Below, one piece after another: positions 37,620 through 49,401 of a stretch of DNA of 64,000 nucleotides; the stretch's first letter is position 1, and each line of letters begins with the position of its first letter. A program made the position numbers and the translations under genes. The notes below the pieces were generated by a model, which was not told where the DNA came from, made no database searches, and worked only from the letters and a program-made list of their open reading frames with translations. The stretch comes from Streptosporangiales bacterium (GTDB lineage Bacteria > Actinomycetota > Actinomycetes > Streptosporangiales > WHST01): positions 61,516 to 125,515 of the forward strand of contig WHST01000002.1 in assembly GCA_009379955.1 (NCBI GenBank), written 5' to 3'.

Positions 37620-38887
37620 GCATCCCGGTGGTCACCGCGATCGCCGACACCCGCGCCGAGGCCGTCCTCGTCGCGACGCTCGACAAGGGAGACCGGTCGC
37701 TGCAGGTGGTCAGGCGGTGCGTCGACGTCGCCGACCTCGTCGCCACCGCGCAGGCGGGACTCGCTCGCGCGGCCCTGGTGTCCGCGGGTCTGCGCCGGCT
37801 CGACCGCGACGTGCTGGCGCGCCTCGCGGGCGCCGGCGTCGCCGTCGTCGGCGTCGTGCCTCCCGACGACGAGGCGGCCGAGCGCAGGCTGCGCCAGCTG
37901 GGCCTGACCGTCGTCGCGACGCTCGACGCCGACTCCGCCAGGCTGCACGCGGCGGTGCGCGAGGCACTGGCCGGTCGGCCCGCGGTCACCGACCCGTGGC
38001 CCGCGCGCGGGGAGCGTCCGGCGGGCGACACCGCCGCCCCGCTCGACGCCGGCGAGCCGGTCGACGGCCGCCTGGTCGCGGTCTGGGGACCCACCGGCGC
38101 GCCCAGCCGCACCTCGGTCGCGGCGGGCGTCGCGGGCGAGCTCGCCGAGCTCGGCGTCGGCACCCTGCTCATCGACGCCGACACCTACGGCGGCGCGGTG
38201 GCCCAGCTGCTCGGCCTGCTCGACGAGGCGCCGGGCCTCGCCGCCGTCGCGAGGCAGGCCAACGTCGGAGCCCTCGACGCCGCGGGCCTGCGGGCCGCGG
38301 CCAGGCGCGTCCACCCGCACCTGGGCGTGCTGACCGGACTCACCCGCGCCGACCGGTGGCCCGAGCTCGGCGCGGCCGCGCTCGACCGGGTCTGGGAGCT
38401 CGCGCGCACGGTCGTGCCGTACACGGTCGTCGACTGCGGCTTCTCGCTCGAGGAGGACGAGGAGCTCAGCTACGACACCACCGCGCCGCGGCGCAACGCC
38501 GCCACGATCTCCGCGCTCACCGCCGCGGACGACGTCGTCGCCTGCTGCGCCGCCGACGCGCTCGGCGTCCAGCGGTTCGTCCGCGGGTACGCCGAGCTGC
38601 GCGAGCTGGTGCCCGACACCCGGGTCCACGTGGTGTGCACGCGGGTCCGTCCCGGGCCGGTCGGTCCGCGTCCCGAGGCGCAGGTGGCGTCCGCGCTCGA
38701 GCGCTACGCCGGTGTCCGACCCGCCGCGATGGTCCCGGACGACCGCGCCGGCTACGACAAGGCGCTGGCCCGCGGCCGGTCGCTGATCGACGTCGCCCCC
38801 CGGTCGCCCGCGCGGGCGGCGTTGCGCACGTTCGCCGCCACTCTCGCCCGGACCGAACCCGTGAGGGGCACCCTCACCGTGCCATGA
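37616..38887 (+). CDS. TadZ/CpaE-like P-loop protein with altered Walker A
   Basis: A 423-residue protein: N-terminal receiver-like domain without the usual Asp pocket, then a MinD/ParA-type fold. The P-loop reads WGPTGAPSRTSVAAG, where the signature GK[ST] lysine is replaced by arginine, and the second motif is LLIDADTYGG. CpaE/TadZ proteins position Tad pili at the cell pole. No Tad ATPase, pilin or TadBC gene is in the window, so this pair may serve another membrane structure. The final eight codons and the stop are supplied by a palindromic repeat. Confidence 0.8.
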   Translation: MSIPVVTAIADTRAEAVLVATLDKGDRSLQVVRRCVDVADLVATAQAGLARAALVSAGLRRLDRDVLARLAGAGVAVVGVVPPDDEAAERRLRQLGLTVVATLDADSARLHAAVREALAGRPAVTDPWPARGERPAGDTAAPLDAGEPVDGRLVAVWGPTGAPSRTSVAAGVAGELAELGVGTLLIDADTYGGAVAQLLGLLDEAPGLAAVARQANVGALDAAGLRAAARRVHPHLGVLTGLTRADRWPELGAAALDRVWELARTVVPYTVVDCGFSLEEDEELSYDTTAPRRNAATISALTAADDVVACCAADALGVQRFVRGYAELRELVPDTRVHVVCTRVRPGPVGPRPEAQVASALERYAGVRPAAMVPDDRAGYDKALARGRSLIDVAPRSPARAALRTFAATLARTEPVRGTLTVP

Positions 38888-38911
38888 CACGGTGAGGGTG
38901 CCACTCACGGG
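38858..38911. repeat. Long palindrome (family A, copy 1)
   Basis: Two 24-base arms, 38858-38881 (CCCGTGAGGGGCACCCTC...) and 38888-38911, are complementary at 23 of 24 positions around the 6-base loop CCATGA. The TGA in the loop (38885-38887) is the stop codon of the TadZ-like gene. The left arm is identical over 24 bases to 43282-43305. It should act as an efficient transcription terminator. Confidence 0.9.
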
Positions 38912-38962
38912 GCCAGCGCCCGGACGCGACCGACGCTCGTCGCCGCCCGTACGCTCACCGCC

Positions 38963-40006
38963 ATGACGGTGATGCGTGAGGAGATCGCAGAACAGCCCGA
39001 GGCGTTGCGCCGCACGCTCGAGGCGGTGCTGCCCGAGGTGCCTGCGCTGGCGAGGCTCGGTGCCGAGACGCGGCAGGTGCTGTTCATCGCCCGCGGCTCC
39101 TCCGACAACGCGGCGGTGTACGGCAGGTACCTGGTCGAGGTGGGCGCGGGGCGCCTCGCGACGTTGAGCTCGCCGTCGGTCGCCACGACGTACGGCAGGC
39201 GCATCGACCTCGACGGCGTGCTCGCGGTGGCGCTGTCGCAGTCGGGACGCACCGAGGAGATCGTCGAGACGCTCGCGTGGGCGGCCGACTGCGGTGCCCG
39301 CACGGTGGCCGTGACCAACGAGGAGCACTCGCCGCTCGCGGCGTCGGCGGAGGTCGCCCTGCTCACCAGGGCGGGGGTCGAGCGGGCCGTGCCCGCGACG
39401 AAGACCTACACGACACAGCTCGCCGCCCTCGCCGTGCTCGGGCTCGCCCTCCGCGGCGACGACCCCGCGTTCCGCGAGGCGCTGCACCGGGTGCCCGACG
39501 CGGTGGCGGCCGTCATCGACCCGCACGACGGCGTCGCCGAGCTGGCCGGTCGGCTCACCGAGATCGACGGGCTCGTCGTCTCCGGACGCGGGTACGCCTA
39601 CTCGACGGCTTTGGAGCTTGCGCTGAAGTTCAAGGAGGCCTGCTACGTCTCCGCCGAGGGACTCTCGTACGCCGACCTGCTGCACGGACCCATCGCCGTG
39701 CTCGACGGCGACACCCCGGTGCTGCTCGTCGCGCCGGGCGAGGGGCCGGTGCTGGCCGGCATGACGGCGCTCGCGCACCGGGCCCGCGCGCTCGCCTCGC
39801 CGGCGTACGTCATCGGCGGCGACGCCGGGCTCGTCGCGGCCTGCGACGCCCATGTGCCGGGGCCCGACCTGCCCGAGTACCTCGCCCCCATCGGCCTCGT
39901 GGTGCCCGGGCAGCTGCTCGTGGAGTCGGTCGCCCTGCGCATGGGCATCGACCCGGACGCTCCCCGCGGCCTGCACAAGGTCACCCAGACCGACGGCGCG
40001 TCCTAG
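38963..40006 (+). CDS. SIS-domain sugar-phosphate isomerase/deaminase-like protein
   Basis: A 347-residue protein with two SIS domains related to the isomerase half of GlmS and to NagB-II/AgaS deaminases: ARGSSDNAA, ALSQSGRTEEIVE, TNEEHSPLAASAE, VPATKTYTTQL, and in the second domain SGRGYAYSTALELALKFKEACYVSAEGLSYADLLHGPIA. It acts on glucosamine-6-phosphate or a related amino sugar or fructosamine phosphate; the glutaminase half of GlmS is absent. TACGCT at 38950-38955 is seven bases before the ATG, indicating a leaderless start. Confidence 0.9.
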   Translation: MTVMREEIAEQPEALRRTLEAVLPEVPALARLGAETRQVLFIARGSSDNAAVYGRYLVEVGAGRLATLSSPSVATTYGRRIDLDGVLAVALSQSGRTEEIVETLAWAADCGARTVAVTNEEHSPLAASAEVALLTRAGVERAVPATKTYTTQLAALAVLGLALRGDDPAFREALHRVPDAVAAVIDPHDGVAELAGRLTEIDGLVVSGRGYAYSTALELALKFKEACYVSAEGLSYADLLHGPIAVLDGDTPVLLVAPGEGPVLAGMTALAHRARALASPAYVIGGDAGLVAACDAHVPGPDLPEYLAPIGLVVPGQLLVESVALRMGIDPDAPRGLHKVTQTDGAS

Positions 40007-40072
40007 CAGACCCGCCCGTGCGAGCATGAGGACGTACGCTGCACTGCTGACGCGCGCCCTGCGGAGGTGGTC

Positions 40073-41479
40073 GTGCCCGAACGGTTGAGTCCACTCGACG
40101 TGTCGTTCCTCTACATGGAGGAGCAGACCACGCCGATGCACGTCGGCACCCTCGCGCTCTTCGACGGCGACGACGCGTTCGACCTCGAACACCTCACCGG
40201 CCTGATCGAGCGGCGGATCGCGCGGGTGCCGCGCTACCGCCAGCGGGTGCGGCCGGTGCCCGGACGGCTCGCCAACCCGGTGTGGGTCGACGACCCGCAC
40301 TTCGACGTCAACTACCACGTACGGCAGTCGGTGCTGCCGCGTCCCGGCACCGACGCGCAGCTGCGCGAGCTGGTCGGGCGGGTGATGAGCAGGCCGCTCG
40401 ACCGCAACCGCCCGCTGTGGGAGATGTACCTCGTCGAGGGCATGGAGGAGAACCGGTTCGCGATCCTCAGCAAGACCCACCAGGCGCTCGTCGACGGCGT
40501 CACGACGGTCGAGATCGGGCAGGTGATCCTCGACGCGGAGGCGGCCGACCCGGTGGGGGAGCCGGAGCCCGAGTCGTGGCACGCGGGCCCGGAGCCGACC
40601 TGGCTCGATCTCGTCGGCGACGCCGCTGCCGGTGCGGTCAGGCGTCCGTCCATGGTGGCCGACACCGTCCGCAGCGCGGTCGGTGACATGCGGTCGGTCG
40701 CCGAACGCGCCTGGGACGCCGCGAGCGGCGTGTTCGCGGTGGCGACGACGGCCGTACGCCCGGCGCCCCCGTCGCCGCTGAACGGTGTCATCGGCAGCCA
40801 CCGCCGCTACGCGACCGCGTCGACCGATCTGGAGGACTACCGGCGCATCCGCGACTCGCGGGAGATGCGCAGGGAGAGCACGGTCAACGACGTCGTCCTC
40901 GCAGTCGTGGCCGGTGCGCTGCGGGAGTGGCTGCTGATGCGCGGCGAGCCCGTCGCGCCGCAGACGACCGTCCGCGCGCTGGTCCCGGTGAGCGTGCGCG
41001 AGGACGAGCAGACCGGCCAGACCAAGAACGCCATCACGACCTACCTCGTCGACCTGCCCGTCGGCGAGAACAACCCGCTGATGCGGCTGCACCAGGTGAC
41101 CTACGCGATGCGCGCGCACAAGGAGTCGGGCCAGGCGGTCGGCGCCAACACGCTCATCGCGCTGTCGGGCTTCTCGCCGACGACGCTGCACTCGGTCGCG
41201 GCCCGCACGGCGAGCGGGCTCTCGCGCCGGCTGTTCAACCTCGTCGTGACCAACGTGCCCGGCCCGCAGGTCCCGCTGTACGCGGGGGAGAGCCGCATGC
41301 TCGAGGCCTACCCCGTCGTGCCGCTCGCGAAGGGCCAGGCCGTCAGCATCGGGCTCACGTCGTACGACGGCAACGTCTACTTCGGCCTCAACGCCGACCG
41401 CGACCTGTTGCCGGACGTCGACCTGCTCGCCGACTGCCTCGTCGACTCCCTGACGGAGCTGGTCGAGACGGTCAAGTGA
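40073..41479 (+). CDS. WS/DGAT-family O-acyltransferase with HQxxxDG motif
   Basis: A 468-residue acyltransferase that would make triacylglycerols or wax esters from acyl-CoA. It has the N-terminal LSPLDVSFLYMEEQTTPMHVG, RPLDRNRPLWEMYLVEG, the DUF1298 C-terminal half and NVPGPQVPLYAG. The active site HHxxxDG reads HQALVDG (His136, Gln137), so the second, normally catalytic histidine is glutamine; activity is therefore uncertain. GTG at 40073 has GGAGG five bases upstream. The next gene is a patatin, suggesting a lipid-storage pair. Confidence 0.88.
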   Translation: MPERLSPLDVSFLYMEEQTTPMHVGTLALFDGDDAFDLEHLTGLIERRIARVPRYRQRVRPVPGRLANPVWVDDPHFDVNYHVRQSVLPRPGTDAQLRELVGRVMSRPLDRNRPLWEMYLVEGMEENRFAILSKTHQALVDGVTTVEIGQVILDAEAADPVGEPEPESWHAGPEPTWLDLVGDAAAGAVRRPSMVADTVRSAVGDMRSVAERAWDAASGVFAVATTAVRPAPPSPLNGVIGSHRRYATASTDLEDYRRIRDSREMRRESTVNDVVLAVVAGALREWLLMRGEPVAPQTTVRALVPVSVREDEQTGQTKNAITTYLVDLPVGENNPLMRLHQVTYAMRAHKESGQAVGANTLIALSGFSPTTLHSVAARTASGLSRRLFNLVVTNVPGPQVPLYAGESRMLEAYPVVPLAKGQAVSIGLTSYDGNVYFGLNADRDLLPDVDLLADCLVDSLTELVETVK

Positions 41480-41513
41480 TCATGGTGCTATCCGACAGGG
41501 GGGAGTGAACGCG

Positions 41514-42488
41514 ATGACCTCGCCGGGGGACGGCAGGACAGGTCTCGTGCTGGGTGCCGGCGGCGTGCTCGGCGCCGCATGGCTGATCGGCGCGCTGCGG
41601 GCGTTCGAGGAGGTCACCGGCTTCGACCCGCGCACGGCCGACCGGCTGCTCGGTACGTCCGCGGGGTCGATCCTGGTCGCGGCGCTGGGTGCGGGCGTCG
41701 ACACGAACGGGCTGCTCCACCACCAGTTCGGGATCATCACCGAGGGCGCGCCGCAGATCGACTTCGACCCCGACACCGACAGCGGCGGCAAGCTGCCGCC
41801 CTGGCCGAAGCCGGGCATCGGGTCGCGGGAGCTGCTGTTCAAGAGCTGGCGGCATCCCCGGCAGGTGCACCCGCAGGTCGCGCTCTACTCCGTCGTCCCC
41901 GAGGGGCGCGGCGACCTCCAGCCCGTCGGACGCCTCGTCGACTCGGTGAACGAGGGGGAATGGTCGCCGCACCCGAGCTGCTGGGTCGTCGCGGTCGACT
42001 ACGAGGAGGGCAGGCGCACCGTGTTCGGGCGCGACGGCGCTCCCGAGGCGCGGCTGCGCGACGCGGTGATGGCCTCGTGTGCGGTGCCCGGCTGGTACCA
42101 CCCGGTCACCATCGGCGGGCGCCGGTACGTCGACGGCGGCGTGCGTTCGTCGACGTCGGCCGAGCTGCTCGCGAAGCTCGACCTCGACCGCGTCTACGTG
42201 TTCGCGCCGATGGCGTCGTACGAGCTCGACCAGCCCAAGTCGGTCGGCACGGCGTTCGAGCGCGGCGTGCGCCGCTACGTCACCCGCGGCCTCACCGCGG
42301 AGGTGGAGCGGTTGCGCGCGGCGGGTATCGCGGTCGAGGTGTTCACGCCGGGTCCCGCCGACCTCGAGGTGATCGGCCCGAACCTGATGAACCCCCTGCG
42401 TCGCACCGACGTGCTCGAGACCTCGTTGCGCACGATGACGGAACGCCTCGAAGCCGCGCAGTACGTCGACGTCGACGGTAGGAGCTGA
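41514..42488 (+). CDS. Patatin-like phospholipase
   Basis: A 324-residue patatin-fold hydrolase with the oxyanion loop LGAGGVLGAAW, nucleophile elbow GTSAG (Ser of the Ser-Asp dyad) and DGGV with the catalytic Asp. It would cleave acyl esters of glycerolipids. Starting with ATG 41514 leaves GGGGGGAG eight bases upstream. It lies 34 bp after the WS/DGAT-like gene and three bases before the DUF6912 gene, so the three form an operon. Confidence 0.9.
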   Translation: MTSPGDGRTGLVLGAGGVLGAAWLIGALRAFEEVTGFDPRTADRLLGTSAGSILVAALGAGVDTNGLLHHQFGIITEGAPQIDFDPDTDSGGKLPPWPKPGIGSRELLFKSWRHPRQVHPQVALYSVVPEGRGDLQPVGRLVDSVNEGEWSPHPSCWVVAVDYEEGRRTVFGRDGAPEARLRDAVMASCAVPGWYHPVTIGGRRYVDGGVRSSTSAELLAKLDLDRVYVFAPMASYELDQPKSVGTAFERGVRRYVTRGLTAEVERLRAAGIAVEVFTPGPADLEVIGPNLMNPLRRTDVLETSLRTMTERLEAAQYVDVDGRS

Positions 42489-42491
42489 CAG

Positions 42492-42992
42492 ATGCGGATC
42501 TACCTTCCCTCAACGCTGCCCCGCTTGGCTGCAGCGGCGCGGGCGGAACGCGTCGAGCCCGCGCCGGTCGTCGCGTACGCCGTCACCCCTGCACTGCGCG
42601 AGTCGTACGCCGAGGGCGATCTCGAGGAGCTCGAGTACGCCGCGCTGACGGCCGCCGCGCGGCAGTCGTTGCGGATGCTCGCCGACGACCCGGCCGCGCC
42701 GCGGCGCCGGGTCGTGCTCGCGGCGGACGTGCCCGACCACGCGACCGATCCCGCGGGTGACCTCACGAGCGACCCCGCCGCGGTACGGCTCGCCGCCGCC
42801 GTCCCGTACGACGCCGTGGTGTCGGCGCACGTCGACGACGACCTGGCGCTGGAGGACGTCGCCGCGGCCGCCGAGGCGCTGCCGGCCGCCGCCGCAGGCG
42901 ACGACGACGCCGCGTTCACCGTCGACGGCGCGGAAGCCCATGAGCTCGCCTGGTACGCGGTTCAGGAGATCCCCGACCTGCTGGCGGTCTGA
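42492..42992 (+). CDS. DUF6912-family protein
   Basis: A 166-residue alanine- and aspartate-rich protein: MRIYLPSTLPRLAA at the start, AYAVTPALRESYAEGDLEELEYAALTAAARQSLRML in the middle and HELAWYAVQEIPDLLA at the end. This is a conserved actinobacterial family of unknown function, often between lipid genes and helicases. No membrane helix or motif is evident. It ends the patatin operon. Confidence 0.8.
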   Translation: MRIYLPSTLPRLAAAARAERVEPAPVVAYAVTPALRESYAEGDLEELEYAALTAAARQSLRMLADDPAAPRRRVVLAADVPDHATDPAGDLTSDPAAVRLAAAVPYDAVVSAHVDDDLALEDVAAAAEALPAAAAGDDDAAFTVDGAEAHELAWYAVQEIPDLLAV

Positions 42993-43024
42993 CCGCACTT
43001 CTCAGAGCTTCACCTCACGGAGTT

Positions 43025-43068
43025 GGACTTCACCTCGTTCCGGCACTGGGTGAAGTCCACGTTGATCA
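43025..43068. repeat. Palindromic element (family B, copy 2)
   Basis: Arms GGACTTCACC (43025-43034) and GGTGAAGTCC (43049-43058) are perfect. Bases 43026-43068 match 4549-4591 at 40 of 43 positions. Unlike copy 1 the downstream GATCACGTTAACGTGATC core has decayed to GATCATGTGAACC. Confidence 0.88.
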
Positions 43069-43184
43069 TGTGAACCACGGGAGGACCCTGGCGGGCCATC
43101 CCCCACGGGTGAAAGGTGTCTACCCCGGCTGGGGTCCCCAGCGGCGGCGACTGGTCACGTCCCGTTGAGGTGAAAGCGCTGCTG

Positions 43185-43246
43185 GACATCGTGATTCGGG
43201 GGTTCCCGTCGCCTGCAGCATGTGCGAACCCCCGACTCGCGATGTC
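43185..43246. repeat. Imperfect palindrome (family D)
   Basis: 21-base arms 43185-43205 and 43226-43246 (GACATCG..., CGGGGGTTC) complement each other at 19 of 21 positions around a 20-base loop. I see no second copy in the window. Confidence 0.8.
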
Positions 43247-43281
43247 ACCACCACGGCACGCCCGCTGGGGTCGTGCCGGGA

Positions 43282-43335
43282 CCCGTGAGGGGCACCCTCA
43301 CCGTGCCTGGGCACGGCGAGGGTGCCGCTCACGGC
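43282..43335. repeat. Long palindrome (family A, copy 2)
   Basis: The left arm 43282-43305 is identical over 24 bases to that of copy 1 (38858-38881). The loop is CCTGGG, and the right arm 43312-43335 carries three differences from a perfect complement. It is intergenic here, so family A does not depend on the coding context seen at 38.9 kb. Confidence 0.88.
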
Positions 43336-43400
43336 GTGCCTGGTCGCCGCCCTATTTTCGAATGAACGTGATCAACGGTGCGCTGGTATTCCTGGCATCG

Positions 43401-44288
43401 TCATGGCGACGGGCGCACACCCCAGAGGTAGGTGACGGCTCGGCGCCGCCGCCTTGTCCCCTGCTCGGCCTGGGGTCGCAGCCAGTCGGTCAGGCGTTCC
43501 ACCTGCGCCGGGGACAGAGCCTGCTGCACGGCCTCGGCCATCGTGGGGATCCGGGGATTCCCCGCGATGTGCGCGGCGGTCTCCCAACGGGTCGGCTCGG
43601 CCCGGTAGATGTCGACCTGATACCGCAGGTGCACGGGCTCGAATCCAGCCCGCTCCGCCAAGCGCACCAGGTCTCGTTCGTCGAAGTCCAGCATGGGATC
43701 CGACTCGGGTGGCTGGATGGCGTCGTACACCGCCTTGACCTTGGCGGCGAGGTCGACCACTGGCTCGACGTCATAGCCGGCGAAGCAGCCAGTCCCCTCG
43801 TCATTGATGAATCGGTTGATCGGCTCGAACAGCGACAGCCGACCGCCAGGTCGCAGCACGCGGAAGAACTCTGCGAACGCCGACGCCTTGTCGGATTCGT
43901 AGATGAGTACCGACCGCAACGTGACAGCGTCGACGGTGGCATCGCCGATCGTCCTCAAGTCGCTTGCCCGCGTCTGCACGAACTCGCACCGCGCCGCGAT
44001 CCCGAGCCGATCAGCCCTCTCTTCGCAGAGGCTCAGCAGGTCCGCGGAGATGTCCGCGAAGATCACCGACCCCGCAGTGCCGACTCGCTCGGCCGCGGCG
44101 AAGGCGATGAGCCCGTCCCCGCAGCCCACGTCGAGCACCGTGTCACCTGGCGCCGGGGCCGCGTTGGAGACGACCTGGTCGCGAATCGGACCGAGGAATT
44201 CCATGGTGCGTCGCAGCGATTCCGCGTTGCCGCCGTGACGGCGAGACGCCAGCCACACCGACCACTCGTCCTGCCCGGCCTCGGCCAT
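43401..44288 (-). CDS. Class I SAM-dependent methyltransferase
   Basis: A 295-residue enzyme with the SAM-binding motif I VLDVGCGDGLIAFAAAE, acidic loop FADIS, motif II region VDAVTLRSVLIYESDKASAFAEFFRVLRPGGRLSLFEPINR, and a divergent C-terminal part that should bind the substrate (unknown). Compared with its neighbours the third codon positions contain more A and T, which hints at recent acquisition, and it lies directly beside the palindrome cluster. ATG at 44288 has GGGG about five bases upstream. Confidence 0.88.
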   Translation of the reverse strand: MAEAGQDEWSVWLASRRHGGNAESLRRTMEFLGPIRDQVVSNAAPAPGDTVLDVGCGDGLIAFAAAERVGTAGSVIFADISADLLSLCEERADRLGIAARCEFVQTRASDLRTIGDATVDAVTLRSVLIYESDKASAFAEFFRVLRPGGRLSLFEPINRFINDEGTGCFAGYDVEPVVDLAAKVKAVYDAIQPPESDPMLDFDERDLVRLAERAGFEPVHLRYQVDIYRAEPTRWETAAHIAGNPRIPTMAEAVQQALSPAQVERLTDWLRPQAEQGTRRRRRAVTYLWGVRPSP

Positions 44289-44415
44289 CGTGTCCCCTTC
44301 AGCCCCGATGTGGACTGTACTGGTCCCATGACGAGTGGCATGTCGTCGTCTTCGCCCGCCCCTACCGAGAAGAACTCCCGGCAGGGGCGGGCGCGTACCT
44401 CGTATCCTGCAGAGC

Positions 44416-48171
<3,756 letters not shown>

Positions 48172-48360
48172 ACCGCTCTCCGAAACTCACGCCGAACATC
48201 CGGTTAACGGAAACTGAACCGCGCTGAGACATTGTCGGCGAAGATGAGAAAACCCGGGCGGTAGATGAGAAATCCGTGGTGCTGCTGGTGTCCGCCCACG
48301 TTTGGGTATGCCATGAGTCATCGTTTCGTAAAGTGACCCACCCAGCCCCGGGAGACATTC
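48172..48360. other. Intergenic region before the 2-hydroxyacid dehydrogenase
   Basis: 189 bp without a gene, less GC-rich than its surroundings. GATGAGAAAACCCGGGCGG and GATGAGAAATCCGTGG (about 48244-48290) are adjacent imperfect direct repeats of about 14 bases that could be a regulator site. A ribosome-binding site GGGAGA precedes the ATG at 48361. Confidence 0.45.
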
Positions 48361-49401
48361 ATGCGGCCTCGCCTTCTCGTCCTGTCGCGACAGGGCCGTG
48401 CCAGCCTTCCGGCACGCGCCTGGCCGCACTTGACGGCCCTGGCCGACGTCCGGGAGGTCGTGTGCGACCGCGCACCCGACCCCTCCGTCGCGGCGGAGCT
48501 GTTGGCCGACGTCGACGTGCTCGCCGCCACCAACCTCTGCCTGCCGCGCATCGACGAGGCCCTGCTCGACGCGGCACCGCGACTCACCGGAATCGTCCTG
48601 TACGCCACGGGTTACGACCACCTCGACCTCCCCCTGCTCCGTGAGCGTGGGATCGCGCTGTCGGTGCTGCCCGACTACGCCACGGAAGCGGTGGCGGAGA
48701 CCTGCCTCGCCCAGCTGCTCGCCCTCGCCACCCGGTTGCACCTCGCCCACGACCGCAGCCGCGGCAGCGTCCCGCCGTCGACCTCGTTGCGCGGGGTCGA
48801 GCTCGCGCGACGCACGCTCGGCGTCGTCGGGGTGGGCCGCATCGGCGCGCGCGTGGCGGAGCTCGGCCGCGCCATCGGGATGACCGTGGTCGGTCACGAC
48901 GTCGACCCGGTCGTGAGGCACGAGCGCGCGGCGGCGGGCACGGCCATGGTCGACCTGAGCGAGCTGCTCGCGGCCGGCGACGCCGTCGCACTCTGCGCGA
49001 GCGCCAACCAGAGCGGGCTGCCGATCATCGGCGCGCCCGAGCTGCGCCTGATGCGCGCTCGCGCCTTCCTCGCCAACGTCGGACGTCCCCAGCTCGTCGA
49101 CACCCCTGCCGTGCTCGCCGCGGTACGCGCCGGCCGGCTGCGCGGGTACGCCGTCGACGAGATCGTCCTCGACCCGGTGCGCGACGCCGACCTGCTGACC
49201 GAGGGCCGGGTGCTGCAGACCGGGCACAGCGCCTGGTGGCGCGACGAGGTGCTGCGGCGCGGGGGAGACCACTGGTTCGAGCACATCGCCGCCATGCTCC
49301 GCGGAGCGCCGCTCGACGTGGTGACCGGCGACGAGAGCAGCACGGCACGGCTCGCGGGGGTCGTCGGCGCAGGAGGCGGACGGGTCGAGGCCACCGCGTG
49401 A
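48361..49401 (+). CDS. D-isomer-specific 2-hydroxyacid dehydrogenase family protein
   Basis: A 346-residue NAD(P)-dependent dehydrogenase with the Rossmann motif GVVGVGRIGARVAELGRAIGM and the catalytic triad positions Arg (NVGRPQLVD), Glu (VDEIVLDPV, shifted relative to the usual EP) and His (TGHSAWW). The motifs depart from phosphoglycerate dehydrogenase (NxxRGxxVD, DVFxxEP), so the substrate is uncertain. Its stop overlaps the next GTG by four bases. Confidence 0.85.
   Translation: MRPRLLVLSRQGRASLPARAWPHLTALADVREVVCDRAPDPSVAAELLADVDVLAATNLCLPRIDEALLDAAPRLTGIVLYATGYDHLDLPLLRERGIALSVLPDYATEAVAETCLAQLLALATRLHLAHDRSRGSVPPSTSLRGVELARRTLGVVGVGRIGARVAELGRAIGMTVVGHDVDPVVRHERAAAGTAMVDLSELLAAGDAVALCASANQSGLPIIGAPELRLMRARAFLANVGRPQLVDTPAVLAAVRAGRLRGYAVDEIVLDPVRDADLLTEGRVLQTGHSAWWRDEVLRRGGDHWFEHIAAMLRGAPLDVVTGDESSTARLAGVVGAGGGRVEATA

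Larger units (their letters stand above)
42993..43400. other. Gene-free palindrome cluster
   Basis: 408 bp between convergent genes with no coding frame that resembles a protein. It contains the family B hairpin at 43025-43058, CTGGGG/CCCCAG around 43129-43141, a 21-base imperfect palindrome (43185-43205 with 43226-43246), the family A palindrome at 43282-43335, and AACGTGATCAACG at 43365-43377, which is the reverse complement of part of the family B element near 4583-4595. It looks like a nest of inserted palindromic elements. Confidence 0.8.

Noticed and set aside
37364..41191. Very long open frame on the minus strand opposite the SAF, TadZ-like, SIS and WS/DGAT-like genes
   Set aside because: It has no recognisable domain, is rich in Arg/Gly/Val as expected of antisense reading in GC-rich DNA, and runs across several real genes. 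The same applies to the long frames opposite hrpA (44362-48123), M20/CynX (26061-29180) and lpqB (12263-14833).
43116..43395. Open frame through the palindrome cluster on the plus strand
   Set aside because: It only spans palindromic DNA, runs into the antisense of the methyltransferase and has no ribosome-binding site or protein-like composition.
48300..48310. GTTTGGGTAT, resembling a SigB/SigH-type promoter, before the 2-hydroxyacid dehydrogenase
   Set aside because: The GTTT and GGGTAT are directly adjacent and not separated by the 14-16 bases such promoters need.
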